DNA of 64,000 bases, taken from Leucothrix arctica (GTDB taxonomy: Bacteria; Pseudomonadota; Gammaproteobacteria; Thiotrichales; Thiotrichaceae). Location of the stretch: NCBI RefSeq assembly GCF_003172895.1, contig NZ_QGKL01000011.1, forward strand, positions 1 to 64,000, written 5' to 3'. The position numbers were made by a program, and so were the translations under genes. Positions within the stretch are counted from its first letter, which is position 1; every line of letters starts with the position of its first letter. Under the pieces are notes generated by a model. That model worked only from the letters and a program-made list of their open reading frames with translations, was not told the DNA's origin and ran no database searches. Shown piece by piece: positions 55,668 through 64,000 of the stretch.

Positions 55668-58123
55668 TGATCGACGCGTCTTTTGTTGCTAAGCCGGACG
55701 ACTGCTTTCATTGTGGTCTGCCGCTCAATGGTGCGACTTACTCTATAGTTATAGATGATAAGTCAGAACCGATGTGTTGTTTGGGTTGCCAAGCGGTCGC
55801 TCAAACAATCATTGATAATGGTTTAGATGACTTCTATCGTTATCGTACAGAGCCATCCGTTAGGCCAGATTCCGTTGTGCCAGATGTGCTTGAGCAGTTT
55901 TTGGTGTTCGATAATGATGCCGTACAAAAGACATTTGTTAGACAAAGTGATGATGAGAGTGAAGCGTCTCTTATTGTTGAAGGTGTTGTTTGTGCTGCTT
56001 GTGTTTGGTTGCTTGAGCATCACTTACAAAAACTACCCGGCGTCATTTCCTTTCGAGTTAATCTAACAACTCACCGCGCCGTTGTTGTGTGGGATAAGCA
56101 GCAGTTAGTGCTTAGTCAAATATTACTTAAAGTACAACAGGTGGGCTATCAGGCACATCCATTCGATACTGGCCGTTTACAAAAATTACATGATGATGAG
56201 CGAAAGCGATCACTAAGACGTATTGCGATTGCAGGCATTGGTATGATGCAGGTAATGATGACGTCTTTGGCGCTATATGTCGGTGCTGATAGCATGAGTG
56301 AGTCTGCACAGCAGATGTTGAGATGGGCAGGGTTTATCATCACTACGCCTGTCGTTATCTTTGCTTCAAGTATTTTCTTTAAAGCCGCTTGGCGGGATTT
56401 AAGGCGTAAACACTTAGGTATGGACGTCCCTGTCAGTATTGCGATCTTAGCAGCGTTTGTGGCAAGTATCTGGGCTACTTTTTCTGGTACTGGTGAAGTT
56501 TATTTTGACTCTGTCACGATGTTTACCTTTTTCCTGTTACTGGGTCGATACTTAGAAATGTCTGCCCGCCATCAAGCTGGAAAAGTAGCGGATGAATTAG
56601 TTCGTTTATTACCGGCAACCGCAACGAAAGTTGAGTCGGATGGTAGCTCCAAACTTATCAGTGTTTCTGAGCTTGAGTTGGGGGATGTTGTCTCTATAAA
56701 GCCTGGGGAGGTTGTACCTGCTGATGGTGTTGTGCTCGAAGGTAGAAGTAGTGTGAATGAATCTATGCTGACAGGAGAGAGCGTTCCTGTCTTGAAGTAC
56801 GAAGGTACTTCACTCAGTGGTGGCACAGTTAATGTAGAAAGCCCCCTGATGATGAGCGTTGAAGCGCTTGGTGAAGAAACAATGCTGTCTTCAATCGTGC
56901 GTTTATTAAATCGCGCACAAATGGATAAGCCAAAGTTTGCAACCTTGGCAGACTCCGTTGCTTCATGGTTTGTTTTTGCCGTTTTAATCGTGTCAGTGGT
57001 GGTCTTTTCTGTTTGGTACGTTTTAGTGCCAGAGCAAGCTTTCTGGGTCACTATTTCAGTACTTGTTGTTACCTGTCCTTGTGCATTGTCACTGGCAACG
57101 CCTGTTGCGTTGACGACAGCAACAAGCCGCTTGACTAAAATGGGCTTACTGACTACTCAAGGCCAAGCTTTAGAGACGCTATCAAAAGTCACTCACGTTG
57201 TATTCGATAAAACGGGGACGCTGACAACAGGTAAGCTGATGCTCGTCGATGAGTACAGCTATGATGCTAATGATAGTCAGTTTATAAATGCTCAACAGCG
57301 CTTGATGTTGGCAGCAGGGCTTGAAAGTGCATCAGAACATCCGATTGGAAAAGCGATTTATTCAGCAAGCGCAGACAGATATACCTGTACTCATTTAATT
57401 AACGTTCCTGGGAAGGGTGTTGAAGGTGTTTATGGTCAGGAAAGTTATCGTATCGGAACCTTAGACTTTATTAGTGAGTGGATAGCCTATGATAAGGAGT
57501 TTGAATCGGGTCCGTTAGCGATCAATCAAGAGTCATTAAGAACGATTGTTTACTTAGCATCGCAAGATGAGTTATTGGCTATCTATTATTTAGAAGATCA
57601 AATTCGAGATGATGCACAACAAACGATTCAAGCATTAGGGAAGGAAGGTTATCAAACGGTATTGCTGAGTGGCGATAAGCCCGAGGTTGCTGAAAAAGTA
57701 GGGCGTAAGTTAGGTATTGGTACAGTAATAGCTGGTCAGTTACCTGATCAAAAATTGGCTTATTTAAAGAAGCTACAAGCTCAAGGCAATGTGGTAACGA
57801 TGGTGGGTGATGGTGTAAATGACGCGCCAGTATTAGCAGGGGCTGATGTTTCCATAGCGATGGGCGAGGGAAGTCAGTTGGCACAAGTGAGTGCAGACAT
57901 GGTGTTAATGTCTAATCGATTGGAGTTACTACCAGAGGCATTGCGCGTATCAGGAAGTACCAAACGTATTATTCTGCAAAACTTAGCGTGGGCTTTAAGT
58001 TATAACGCATTAGCATTACCAATGGCTGTATTGGGGTATTTAGCCCCTTGGGCTGCAGCCATTGGTATGTCATTTAGTTCTGTTTTTGTTGTGTTAAATG
58101 CATTAAGGCTACGATCTAAATAA
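55667..58123 (+). CDS. ccoI: Copper-translocating P-type ATPase for cbb3 assembly (CcoI/FixI)
   Basis: CcoI exports copper to the periplasm for CuB insertion. The 818-residue P1B-ATPase starts with a Cys-rich stretch (CFHCGLPL, CCLGCQAVA), then a heavy-metal domain with CAAC near residue 108, eight membrane helices, the channel motif CPC at about 470 (TCPCALSLATPVAL), phosphorylation site DKTGTLT, TGES and hinge GDGVNDAP. The N-terminal motifs and neighbours separate it from a detoxifying CopA. It ends only 28 bases from the convergent glmM, leaving no space for ccoS, which usually follows. Confidence 0.95.
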   Translation: MIDASFVAKPDDCFHCGLPLNGATYSIVIDDKSEPMCCLGCQAVAQTIIDNGLDDFYRYRTEPSVRPDSVVPDVLEQFLVFDNDAVQKTFVRQSDDESEASLIVEGVVCAACVWLLEHHLQKLPGVISFRVNLTTHRAVVVWDKQQLVLSQILLKVQQVGYQAHPFDTGRLQKLHDDERKRSLRRIAIAGIGMMQVMMTSLALYVGADSMSESAQQMLRWAGFIITTPVVIFASSIFFKAAWRDLRRKHLGMDVPVSIAILAAFVASIWATFSGTGEVYFDSVTMFTFFLLLGRYLEMSARHQAGKVADELVRLLPATATKVESDGSSKLISVSELELGDVVSIKPGEVVPADGVVLEGRSSVNESMLTGESVPVLKYEGTSLSGGTVNVESPLMMSVEALGEETMLSSIVRLLNRAQMDKPKFATLADSVASWFVFAVLIVSVVVFSVWYVLVPEQAFWVTISVLVVTCPCALSLATPVALTTATSRLTKMGLLTTQGQALETLSKVTHVVFDKTGTLTTGKLMLVDEYSYDANDSQFINAQQRLMLAAGLESASEHPIGKAIYSASADRYTCTHLINVPGKGVEGVYGQESYRIGTLDFISEWIAYDKEFESGPLAINQESLRTIVYLASQDELLAIYYLEDQIRDDAQQTIQALGKEGYQTVLLSGDKPEVAEKVGRKLGIGTVIAGQLPDQKLAYLKKLQAQGNVVTMVGDGVNDAPVLAGADVSIAMGEGSQLAQVSADMVLMSNRLELLPEALRVSGSTKRIILQNLAWALSYNALALPMAVLGYLAPWAAAIGMSFSSVFVVLNALRLRSK

Positions 58124-58151
58124 GCTTTCTGCATTTAACTTTAGCTATGAT

Positions 58152-59489
58152 CTAGCTGGCTTGAGCTTTTACGACTTCGGCAATTCCAGCGGCAAGCATT
58201 GATGTTTCTTGCTCGTCCTGACCTTCAACCATGACTCTTATGAGCGGTTGTGTACCTGATGCACGAAGAAGAACACGTCCCCGTTTACCAAGTTGCGACT
58301 CAGCACTACTGACAGCGTCTTTGATTGGTGAATTATTAGCTAGGTCAACGGAGCCACTCAAATCAACATTGATCAGTGTTTGAGGATACTTCGTCATCAC
58401 TTGTTTAAGCTCATGTAGCGATTTACCGGATTCAATCACAGCTTGCAGAACTTGAAGAGCGGCAATTGTTCCATCACCTGTTTCAATTCGATCACGAATG
58501 ATAATGTGACCAGAGGACTCTCCACCTAGAAGACCATCGTGTTGCAACATTTGTTCCATTACGTAACGGTCTCCTACGTTGGCACGGTGGAAATTCAATC
58601 CCATACCTTCAATCGCTTGCTCAAGACCTAAGTTACTCATTAGTGTCCCAACAATGTGCTGACCTGAGTTACCATTTTTCAATCTGTGCTGAGCAATAAT
58701 CGCTAATATCTCATCGCCATCAATGATTGCACCAGTATGGTCTATCATCATTAATCGGTCGCCATCACCATCTAGTGCTATGCCTAAATCCGCTTGGTGT
58801 AATGTGACTTGCTTTGACAGCATGTCTAGCGATGTTGCACCACATTTGTCATTAATGTTAAAGCCATTTGGCGAGTCAGCAACAGTAATCAAATCTGCAC
58901 CAAGCTCTTCTAGAACATGAGGTGTTACGTGATAGGTCGCACCATTAGCGCAATCTACAACAATCTTCAGCCCTTCTAGCTTGATATGAGAGGGGAGTGC
59001 GCGCTTGCAAAACTCAATATATCGACCTGCTGCATCATCTATACGAACAACTTTACCAAGCTTATCAGATGGGACAGTGACGATGTCTTGATCAAGGTAT
59101 TCTTCGATCGCTATTTCTGTTTCATCATCTAGCTTTGTTCCGTCAGCGGAGAAGAACTTAACCCCATTGTCTTGGTACGGGTTGTGGGAAGCACTGACAA
59201 CGATACCTGCTGAGGCTCTAAACGTTTTTGTTAGGTATGCAATTGCAGGGGTAGGCATGGGTCCTAGTAGGCGGATGTTCACGCCTGCAGCCACCAATCC
59301 AGCTTCTAGTGCTGATTCCAGCATATACCCAGAAATACGGGTGTCTTTACCGATGAGTACCAAAGGGTTTTTTTGTGTCGCTAGTACTTTACCTGCGGCC
59401 CAACCTAACTTTAAAACAAAGTCAGGAGTCATTGGGTATTTGCCGATTTCGCCACGAATTCCATCCGTTCCGAAGTATTTTCTTCCCAT
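58152..59489 (-). CDS. glmM: Phosphoglucosamine mutase
   Basis: GlmM converts glucosamine-6-phosphate to glucosamine-1-phosphate for UDP-GlcNAc, peptidoglycan and LPS. The 445-residue protein has the start [17 protein letters not shown], the phosphoserine loop [19 protein letters not shown] (active Ser near residue 102), the metal loop [13 protein letters not shown] and the sugar-binding GGESSGHII. It lies downstream of ftsH on the same strand, but folP, usual between the two, is absent and a terminator divides them. Confidence 0.97.
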   Translation of the reverse strand: MGRKYFGTDGIRGEIGKYPMTPDFVLKLGWAAGKVLATQKNPLVLIGKDTRISGYMLESALEAGLVAAGVNIRLLGPMPTPAIAYLTKTFRASAGIVVSASHNPYQDNGVKFFSADGTKLDDETEIAIEEYLDQDIVTVPSDKLGKVVRIDDAAGRYIEFCKRALPSHIKLEGLKIVVDCANGATYHVTPHVLEELGADLITVADSPNGFNINDKCGATSLDMLSKQVTLHQADLGIALDGDGDRLMMIDHTGAIIDGDEILAIIAQHRLKNGNSGQHIVGTLMSNLGLEQAIEGMGLNFHRANVGDRYVMEQMLQHDGLLGGESSGHIIIRDRIETGDGTIAALQVLQAVIESGKSLHELKQVMTKYPQTLINVDLSGSVDLANNSPIKDAVSSAESQLGKRGRVLLRASGTQPLIRVMVEGQDEQETSMLAAGIAEVVKAQAS

Positions 59490-59618
59490 TATAATACCTT
59501 TTTATTAGTGGTTAGATTTGTAATAGATACAATGTGTAGATCAAGTATCTGGGTTGATTCATATCGTGCACGGTATCAATTTGTATAAGCTGAAGTCAAA
59601 AATACCCGACGCATAAAC

Positions 59619-59654
59619 AAAAAAGCAGCAAGAATTTCTCCTTGCTGCTTTTTT
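59619..59654 (-). terminator. Terminator of ftsH
   Basis: GCAGCAAG (59625-59632) pairs with CTTGCTGC (59641-59648) with loop AATTTCTC, extended by six A/T pairs; the plus-strand A run at 59619-59624 is the T tract for the minus strand. It stands 22 bases beyond the ftsH stop and separates ftsH from glmM. The plus strand also has six T, so it may act in both directions. Confidence 0.88.
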
Positions 59655-59676
59655 GAACTGATAATGTCAGATTAGT

Positions 59677-61617
59677 TTAGTGTGAGCTTGCTGGGTCCGC
59701 ACTAACCGTTCCATCTTTCTTATCTGTTTTATCATCATCTGAAACAGCTTTGCCACCATCAATATCACCTTGCTCTGGATGATCATCATCATTCCAGTCT
59801 TCAGGAGGAGTAGGCTCTTTGCCTAACATGATTTCAGCAATTTGATCAGCATCAATAGTTTCATACTTAATAAGTGCTTTAGCCATCAAGTGTAAGATAT
59901 CAATGTTCTCGCGCAGAATGTTCTCGGCACGATCATAGTTTCTATCGATCAAATCACGTACTTCCATATCGATATTCTTAGATGTTTCGCCTGACATTTG
60001 CTTGCTAGATGATGAGCCTTGGCCAAGGAATGTTTCGCCTTGTTCGTCAGCATAAGCAATAGCACCCATCTTTTCAGATAGTCCCCACTTAGTCACCATG
60101 TTGCGAGCAATATCAGTAGCACGTTCAATATCGTTTGAAGCACCCGTAGTTACACTGTCTTTACCAAAGATCATCTCTTCAGCAATACGTCCGCCATAAA
60201 GTGTAGATAGTTGGCTTTCTAAAGACTGCTTACTGTAACTAAAGCGCTCTTCTTCAGGCAAGAACATAGTCACACCTAAGGCACGTCCGCGAGGAATAAT
60301 TGTAACTTTGTAAACAGGGTCATGGTCTGGCACTTTAAGTCCAATAATCGCATGTCCTGCTTCGTGGTAAGCTGTGTTACTCTTTTCTTTGTCATTCATC
60401 ACCATGGATCTGCGCTCAGCACCCATCATGATTTTATCTTTAGCTTTTTCGAACTCGACCATGCCAACTGTACGCTTATCACCACGAGCAGCAAATAAAG
60501 CCGCTTCGTTGACTAGGTTAGCTAAGTCAGCACCAGAAAATCCAGGTGTACCACGTGCTAATAATGATGGCTTTACGTCGTTTCCTAAAGGAACCTTACG
60601 CATGTGCACCTTCAGAATTTGCTCACGGCCACGAACATCTGGCAATGGAACAACAACTTGACGGTCAAAACGACCAGGGCGAAGTAGAGCAGGGTCAAGC
60701 ACGTCTGGACGGTTAGTCGCAGCAATGATGATTACGCCTTCTGTACCTTCAAAGCCATCCATTTCAACCAATAACTGGTTAAGTGTTTGTTCGCGTTCAT
60801 CGTTACCGCCGCCCATGCCAGCGCCACGTTTACGACCAACCGCATCGATCTCATCGATAAAGATAATGCAAGGCGCATGCTTTTTAGCTTGCTCAAACAT
60901 GTCACGTACACGAGAAGCACCAACACCCACAAACATCTCAACAAAGTCAGAACCAGAGATGCTAAAGAATGGAACCTTTGCTTCACCAGCAATCGCCTTA
61001 GCGAGAAGTGTTTTACCTGTACCCGGTGAGCCAGCTAAAAGAACACCGCGTGGAATTTTACCACCAAGCTTCTGGAACTTACTCGGGTCACGTAGGAACT
61101 CAACTAATTCAAAGACTTCATCTTTCGCTTCCTGACAACCCGCAACGTCATTGAAAGTTACTTTTACTTGGTCTTCAGTCATCATGCGAGCCTTGCTCTT
61201 ACCAAATGACATTGGGCCGCCTTTGCCGCCGCCGCCTTGCATTTGACGCATGATGTAAATCCACAAACCAACAATAATCAGGAATGGGATAGTATTAATA
61301 AGAATGTCGACAAGGATATTGCGACCTTCTGGTGGGTCAACTTTAACTTCTACGTTATTGCTGAGTAATTCATCATACATCTTAGGGTCATTCGTTGGCG
61401 CATAGGTGTTGTAAGCCTGTGAACCGCTCGTGTAACCGATGATTGTTTGACCACTAACTTCAACTCTAGATATTTCCTTAGCCTTAATGCGATCAAGGAA
61501 TGCAGAGTATGGAATATTGTTAGCTGATGTTGTAGGTTCTTGAAATTTACTGAAAACTCCAATTAACACGAGTGCTATTACAACCCACATCAAAATATTT
61601 TTGTTTAACTCGCTCAA
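59677..61617 (-). CDS. ftsH: ATP-dependent zinc metalloprotease FtsH
   Basis: FtsH is the membrane AAA+ protease that degrades sigma-32, LpxC and misassembled membrane proteins. The 646-residue protein has two membrane helices (about 7-24 and 100-120) around a periplasmic domain, a [16 protein letters not shown] linker, Walker [14 protein letters not shown] at about 195, Walker [12 protein letters not shown], the arginine-finger region RPGRFDRQV and the zinc site HEAGH near residue 420. It ends in an acid-rich tail. It follows rlmE by 84 bases in the conserved rlmE-ftsH order. Confidence 0.98.
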   Translation of the reverse strand: MSELNKNILMWVVIALVLIGVFSKFQEPTTSANNIPYSAFLDRIKAKEISRVEVSGQTIIGYTSGSQAYNTYAPTNDPKMYDELLSNNVEVKVDPPEGRNILVDILINTIPFLIIVGLWIYIMRQMQGGGGKGGPMSFGKSKARMMTEDQVKVTFNDVAGCQEAKDEVFELVEFLRDPSKFQKLGGKIPRGVLLAGSPGTGKTLLAKAIAGEAKVPFFSISGSDFVEMFVGVGASRVRDMFEQAKKHAPCIIFIDEIDAVGRKRGAGMGGGNDEREQTLNQLLVEMDGFEGTEGVIIIAATNRPDVLDPALLRPGRFDRQVVVPLPDVRGREQILKVHMRKVPLGNDVKPSLLARGTPGFSGADLANLVNEAALFAARGDKRTVGMVEFEKAKDKIMMGAERRSMVMNDKEKSNTAYHEAGHAIIGLKVPDHDPVYKVTIIPRGRALGVTMFLPEEERFSYSKQSLESQLSTLYGGRIAEEMIFGKDSVTTGASNDIERATDIARNMVTKWGLSEKMGAIAYADEQGETFLGQGSSSSKQMSGETSKNIDMEVRDLIDRNYDRAENILRENIDILHLMAKALIKYETIDADQIAEIMLGKEPTPPEDWNDDDHPEQGDIDGGKAVSDDDKTDKKDGTVSADPASSH

Positions 61618-61701
61618 GAAAAAGTCCTCTATTAAGCTGTATATCGAGTATTAAATTAACCGTCATTCTATCACGGTTTGTTTTAAATACTTTCGGCGCT
61701 A

Positions 61702-62328
61702 TTAATTAGTAGAAAAAAACTGCTGTGCTACAACGTATACTTCTCGACTACGCGCTCTGGATGCCTTTGGTTTACGTATTTTTACCTGACGGAAGCTTTT
61801 CTTCACTTCTTTAAGGTATTCATCAGATCCAGCACCTTGGAAAAGCTTCACAACCATCGAGCCGTTGGGGGCCAGTATTCGTTGGGCCATATCTAACGTA
61901 AGTTCACATAAGTAAATTGACGTAGGCTGATCAATTGCATCATTACCACTTAAGTTGGGGGCCATATCAGAAATAACAATGTCTGCCTTATCTTTTCCAA
62001 TTAATTCTAAAAGTTCTTCAAGAATACGCTCATCAGTGAAGTCACCCTGTATAAACTCGACAAATGGTATCGGGTCAATTGGTAAAATGTCGCTTCCAAT
62101 CACTCGCCCTTTTTTGCCTACTAACTCGACAGCATATTGGCACCACCCACCGGGTGCTGCACCAAGGTCAACAACAGTCATCCCTTGTTTGATAATGCGG
62201 TCTTTCTCTTGAACTTCTTTTAATTTATAGATTGCACGTGATCTATAGCCCTCTTTTTGCGAGAGTTTCACGTATTCATCATTAAAATGTTCTTTTAGCC
62301 ACTCAGTACTGCTTTTGCTTCGAGCCAT
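61702..62328 (-). CDS. rlmE: 23S rRNA 2'-O-methyltransferase RlmE (FtsJ/RrmJ)
   Basis: RlmE methylates U2552 of 23S rRNA at a late stage of 50S assembly. The 208-residue protein has the SAM motif [17 protein letters not shown], the catalytic K-D-K-E set in [30 protein letters not shown] and [11 protein letters not shown] 62328 gives the normal start ([15 protein letters not shown]); an in-frame TTG at 62340 adds four residues. It is divergent from yhbY with only 19 bases between the starts. Confidence 0.96.
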   Translation of the reverse strand: MARSKSSTEWLKEHFNDEYVKLSQKEGYRSRAIYKLKEVQEKDRIIKQGMTVVDLGAAPGGWCQYAVELVGKKGRVIGSDILPIDPIPFVEFIQGDFTDERILEELLELIGKDKADIVISDMAPNLSGNDAIDQPTSIYLCELTLDMAQRILAPNGSMVVKLFQGAGSDEYLKEVKKSFRQVKIRKPKASRARSREVYVVAQQFFSTN

Positions 62329-62347
62329 AACGTCATACAATCCCTAG

Positions 62348-62647
62348 ATGGATATGAATACTAAACAAATTAAGCACCTCAAGTCTCTTGGTCACAAATT
62401 GAACCCTATTGTTACAGTAGGTCAACATGGAATGAAAGAGAGTATTAATAACGAGTTGGAAATCGCATTGGATTACCACCAGCTAGTAAAACTTAAAGTG
62501 AGTGTTGGTGATAGAGATGCGCGTGACGCATTAGTTCAACAAATCGTAGAAACGCATAAGGTACTTTTAGTACAGCGTGTTGGAAATATTGCTCTACTCT
62601 ATCGTAAAAACAAGAATAAGCCTTCGGTTTTTGAAGTCTCAGTCTAA
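62348..62647 (+). CDS. yhbY: YhbY-type ribosome-assembly RNA-binding protein
   Basis: YhbY is a single CRM-domain protein that binds pre-50S particles. The 99-residue protein has the family sequence KQIKHLKSLGHKLNPIVTVGQHG with the GxxG-like loop and KLKVSVGDRDARDALVQQIV, VQRVGNIALLYRKN. ATG 62348 or 62354 could be the start. It is back to back with rlmE, as in Escherichia coli. Its 3' end overlaps the convergent CDGSH gene by nine bases. Confidence 0.95.
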   Translation: MDMNTKQIKHLKSLGHKLNPIVTVGQHGMKESINNELEIALDYHQLVKLKVSVGDRDARDALVQQIVETHKVLLVQRVGNIALLYRKNKNKPSVFEVSV

Positions 62648-62890
62648 CTTGCTATGTTCACGGTCGCAGAAGGGTGCTTTTTTAGTATGTTTACAGCCGC
62701 AAAGGCCATACTTCTTGCTCTCTTCTGCGATAAATTTTAATGGTACAAAGTCGGTTACTGTATGTGAGCCATCACAGAACGGTTGTTTCTCAGAATGGCC
62801 ACAAGTACACCAAAAGTAAGTTTTACCTTCCTCTAGTTCAACAACGTAAGGGCCTTTCTTAGCAATAACGGGGTTGTTCTTATGGGACAT
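62639..62890 (-). CDS. CDGSH iron-sulfur domain protein
   Basis: The 83-residue protein has two CDGSH-type 2Fe-2S sites: CTCGHSEKQPFCDGSH, a textbook match, and CGCKHTKKAPFCDREH, which keeps the three Cys and one His ligands but has Arg-Glu in place of Gly-Ser. Two-site forms of this length are the MitoNEET-related bacterial type. The function is not established; redox or cluster transfer is suggested for relatives. It is separated from ssb by 92 bases holding a long hairpin. Confidence 0.93.
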   Translation of the reverse strand: MSHKNNPVIAKKGPYVVELEEGKTYFWCTCGHSEKQPFCDGSHTVTDFVPLKFIAEESKKYGLCGCKHTKKAPFCDREHSKLD

Positions 62891-62921
62891 ATCACTTTCA
62901 CCGCTTGTTTATTCTAAATGA

Positions 62922-62956
62922 TTATAAGTACGGGCACAGAGTGCCCGTACTTATAA
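62922..62956. repeat. Perfect 16-bp hairpin with three-base loop, after ssb
   Basis: TTATAAGTACGGGCAC (62922-62937) is followed by loop AGA and its exact reverse complement (62941-62956). It lies 27 bases beyond the ssb stop on the minus strand and 32 bases before the CDGSH start. There is no T run. It may end or stabilise the ssb message. Confidence 0.85.
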
Positions 62957-62982
62957 AGTCATACTTTGATTTTAACTGATTC

Positions 62983-63480
62983 CTAGAACGGGATATCATC
63001 ATCAAAATCATCAAAGTTTTGAGGTGCTGCTGGTGCTTGGTTTGACTGAGCAGGAGCCTGATTTCTTTGTTGAGGTGGACGTTGCTGCGGTTGACTGCGT
63101 TGCTGTGGAGTTGATGACTGATCCATCTCGCTGCTACCACCAGTACGACTACCTAGCATCTGCATTTCAGAGCCAACTATTTCAGTCGTGTATTTATCTT
63201 GTCCGCTCTGATCCTGCCACTTACGTGTACGAAGAGACCCTTCGATATAAACCTGAGAACCCTTCTTAAGGTATTCGCCAGCAATCTCAGCTAAACGATT
63301 AAAGAACACAACACGGTGCCACTCTGTTCTATCAACACGCTCGCCAGATGTTTTGTCTTTCCAACTATCTGCAGTCGCTAGACTAAAGTTAGTTACAGCA
63401 CCACCGCTTGGCATGTACTTTACTTCTGGGTCATTACCCAAATTTCCTACCAGAATGACTTTATTAATGCCCTTGGCCAT
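62983..63480 (-). CDS. ssb: Single-stranded DNA-binding protein
   Basis: SSB coats single-stranded DNA as a tetramer. The 165-residue protein has the OB fold [44 protein letters not shown] and [20 protein letters not shown], a Gln/Pro/Asn-rich linker (about 120-155), and the acidic tip DFDDDIPF for partner proteins. The start is ATG 63480 behind AAGGAA. No LexA box is obvious in the 96 bases upstream. Confidence 0.98.
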   Translation of the reverse strand: MAKGINKVILVGNLGNDPEVKYMPSGGAVTNFSLATADSWKDKTSGERVDRTEWHRVVFFNRLAEIAGEYLKKGSQVYIEGSLRTRKWQDQSGQDKYTTEIVGSEMQMLGSRTGGSSEMDQSSTPQQRSQPQQRPPQQRNQAPAQSNQAPAAPQNFDDFDDDIPF

Positions 63481-63576
63481 GGTTGATTCCTTGTATTAGC
63501 TTATCATTATTTTCTTTCAGCTTGGCATTATACCGCCTTAGCTGATTTTTTCGATAGGTATTTGAAGTGCTTACGC

Positions 63577-64000
63577 TTACTGGTTTTGCATTGTCTCAAG
63601 TATCTGTTCTAGTTGTGTTTTAGCGGCTGTACTTGGTTGTTCTGTTGTATCTTTTGCGGCATTAGGGACGACAGCTTGCTCTTTTGGTGTTTCGTCAACG
63701 ACAACTTTGGTTGGTATAACTGCCTTAGCCTCTTCATTAATTGACTGCTGAATAGCGGCAGCTTTGACTTTTTCTTCTTTGAGTTTAAGCGCTAATGCTT
63801 CTAGCTTTTCAGTCTCAGCTTTAACCGCCAAGTCTTCTTCATGCTTAACTGCCTCAGCCGCTGCTTCGTTAATAGCTTCAACATCTTCCTGCTTTACCGC
63901 TGGTGCTGTAAGAGAAATTGCTGGTTTAGCTGCAACATCGTTTCCAGAGCTAAACACATTTTGTGTCCAAGTTTTTAGCTGTTGATCAAAAGAGGTATCT
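63577..64000 (-). CDS. Unrecognised gene, 3' part, Ala/Glu/Lys-rich tail
   Basis: The frame is open to the window edge (it reads DTSFDQQLKTWTQN, then VFSSGNDVAAKP), so only the last 140 codons are seen. The visible part has no hydrophobic segment and few aromatic residues. A central stretch EALALKLKEEKVKAAAIQQS is a likely long helix, followed by a Pro/Thr-containing tail and QLEQILETMQNQ. It looks like a charged coiled-coil region of a larger protein. The product cannot be named. It is 96 bases upstream of ssb on the same strand. Confidence 0.6.
   Translation of the reverse strand, partial: DTSFDQQLKTWTQNVFSSGNDVAAKPAISLTAPAVKQEDVEAINEAAAEAVKHEEDLAVKAETEKLEALALKLKEEKVKAAAIQQSINEEAKAVIPTKVVVDETPKEQAVVPNAAKDTTEQPSTAAKTQLEQILETMQNQ

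Noticed and set aside
56572-57051. 159-codon antisense frame inside ccoI
   Set aside because: Ser/Thr-rich shadow translation opposite a conserved P-type ATPase.

Overview
The window reads as a chromosomal segment of a marine-type gammaproteobacterium. The clues are the thrS-infC-rpmI-rplT-pheS-pheT-ihfA-merR operon, the pncC-recA-recX and rlmE-ftsH blocks in their usual gammaproteobacterial arrangement, an IHF alpha subunit, a cbb3 oxidase and a tandem glycine riboswitch in front of gcvT. Base composition is moderate and AT-leaning between genes. I cannot name the genus; a Thiotrichales-like lineage is only a guess. I see no insertion sequence, prophage, CRISPR array or integron. Nearly all of the window is conserved core genome plus two lineage-specific blocks.

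Layout. 1-2.1 kb: 3' end of an outer-membrane-barrel-like gene, its terminator, and a gene-poor stretch holding a sigma-54-like promoter, a possible small RNA with its own terminator, and tRNA-Arg(CCT). 2.2-8.6 kb: mutS (minus), pncC, recA, recX, a YeeE/YedE-type sulfur transporter and two identical tRNA-Lys(TTT) genes. 9.1-21.4 kb: a catabolic block with ETF-quinone oxidoreductase, a LysR regulator, a dimethylglycine/sarcosine-dehydrogenase-like FAD-GcvT fusion, etfB, etfA, a three-gene taurine/nitrate-type ABC importer whose permease has a very large soluble insert, and purU. 21.7-29.1 kb: thrS to merR translation/IHF operon; infC starts with the rare codon ATC. 29.1-36.9 kb and 40.2-40.8 kb: exopolysaccharide genes (Wzc-like chain-length kinase, a membrane-anchored glycosidase-like protein, O-antigen-ligase-like polymerase, flippase, initiating sugar transferase). 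Between these lie an aminopeptidase, a Nudix hydrolase and an SDR gene. 41.1-44.7 kb: fmdB-like gene, hisN-like phosphatase, zrgA-like gene, xerD, dsbC. 44.7-49.8 kb: tandem glycine riboswitch, terminator, gcvT, gcvH, gcvP, dgkA. 50.0-58.1 kb: ccoNOQP, ccoG, ccoH, ccoI, without ccoS. 58.2-64 kb: glmM, ftsH, rlmE (minus), yhbY (plus), a CDGSH protein, ssb and the 3' end of an unrecognised gene (minus).

How it fits together (inference). The 9-21 kb block looks like a pathway that imports a small methylated compound, demethylates it on a THF-loaded GcvT domain, passes electrons through ETF and ETF-QO to ubiquinone, and drains the folate-bound C1 unit through PurU. If the end product is glycine, the riboswitch-controlled glycine cleavage system at 45-49 kb could take it further, and the cbb3 oxidase could take the electrons.

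Most worth a second look: the enlarged ABC permease and its catabolic neighbourhood, the candidate sigma-54-driven small RNA at about 1745-1893, the glycosidase-like protein in the polysaccharide cluster, and several long near-perfect hairpins with loops of one to three bases at gene ends that lack a U tract.
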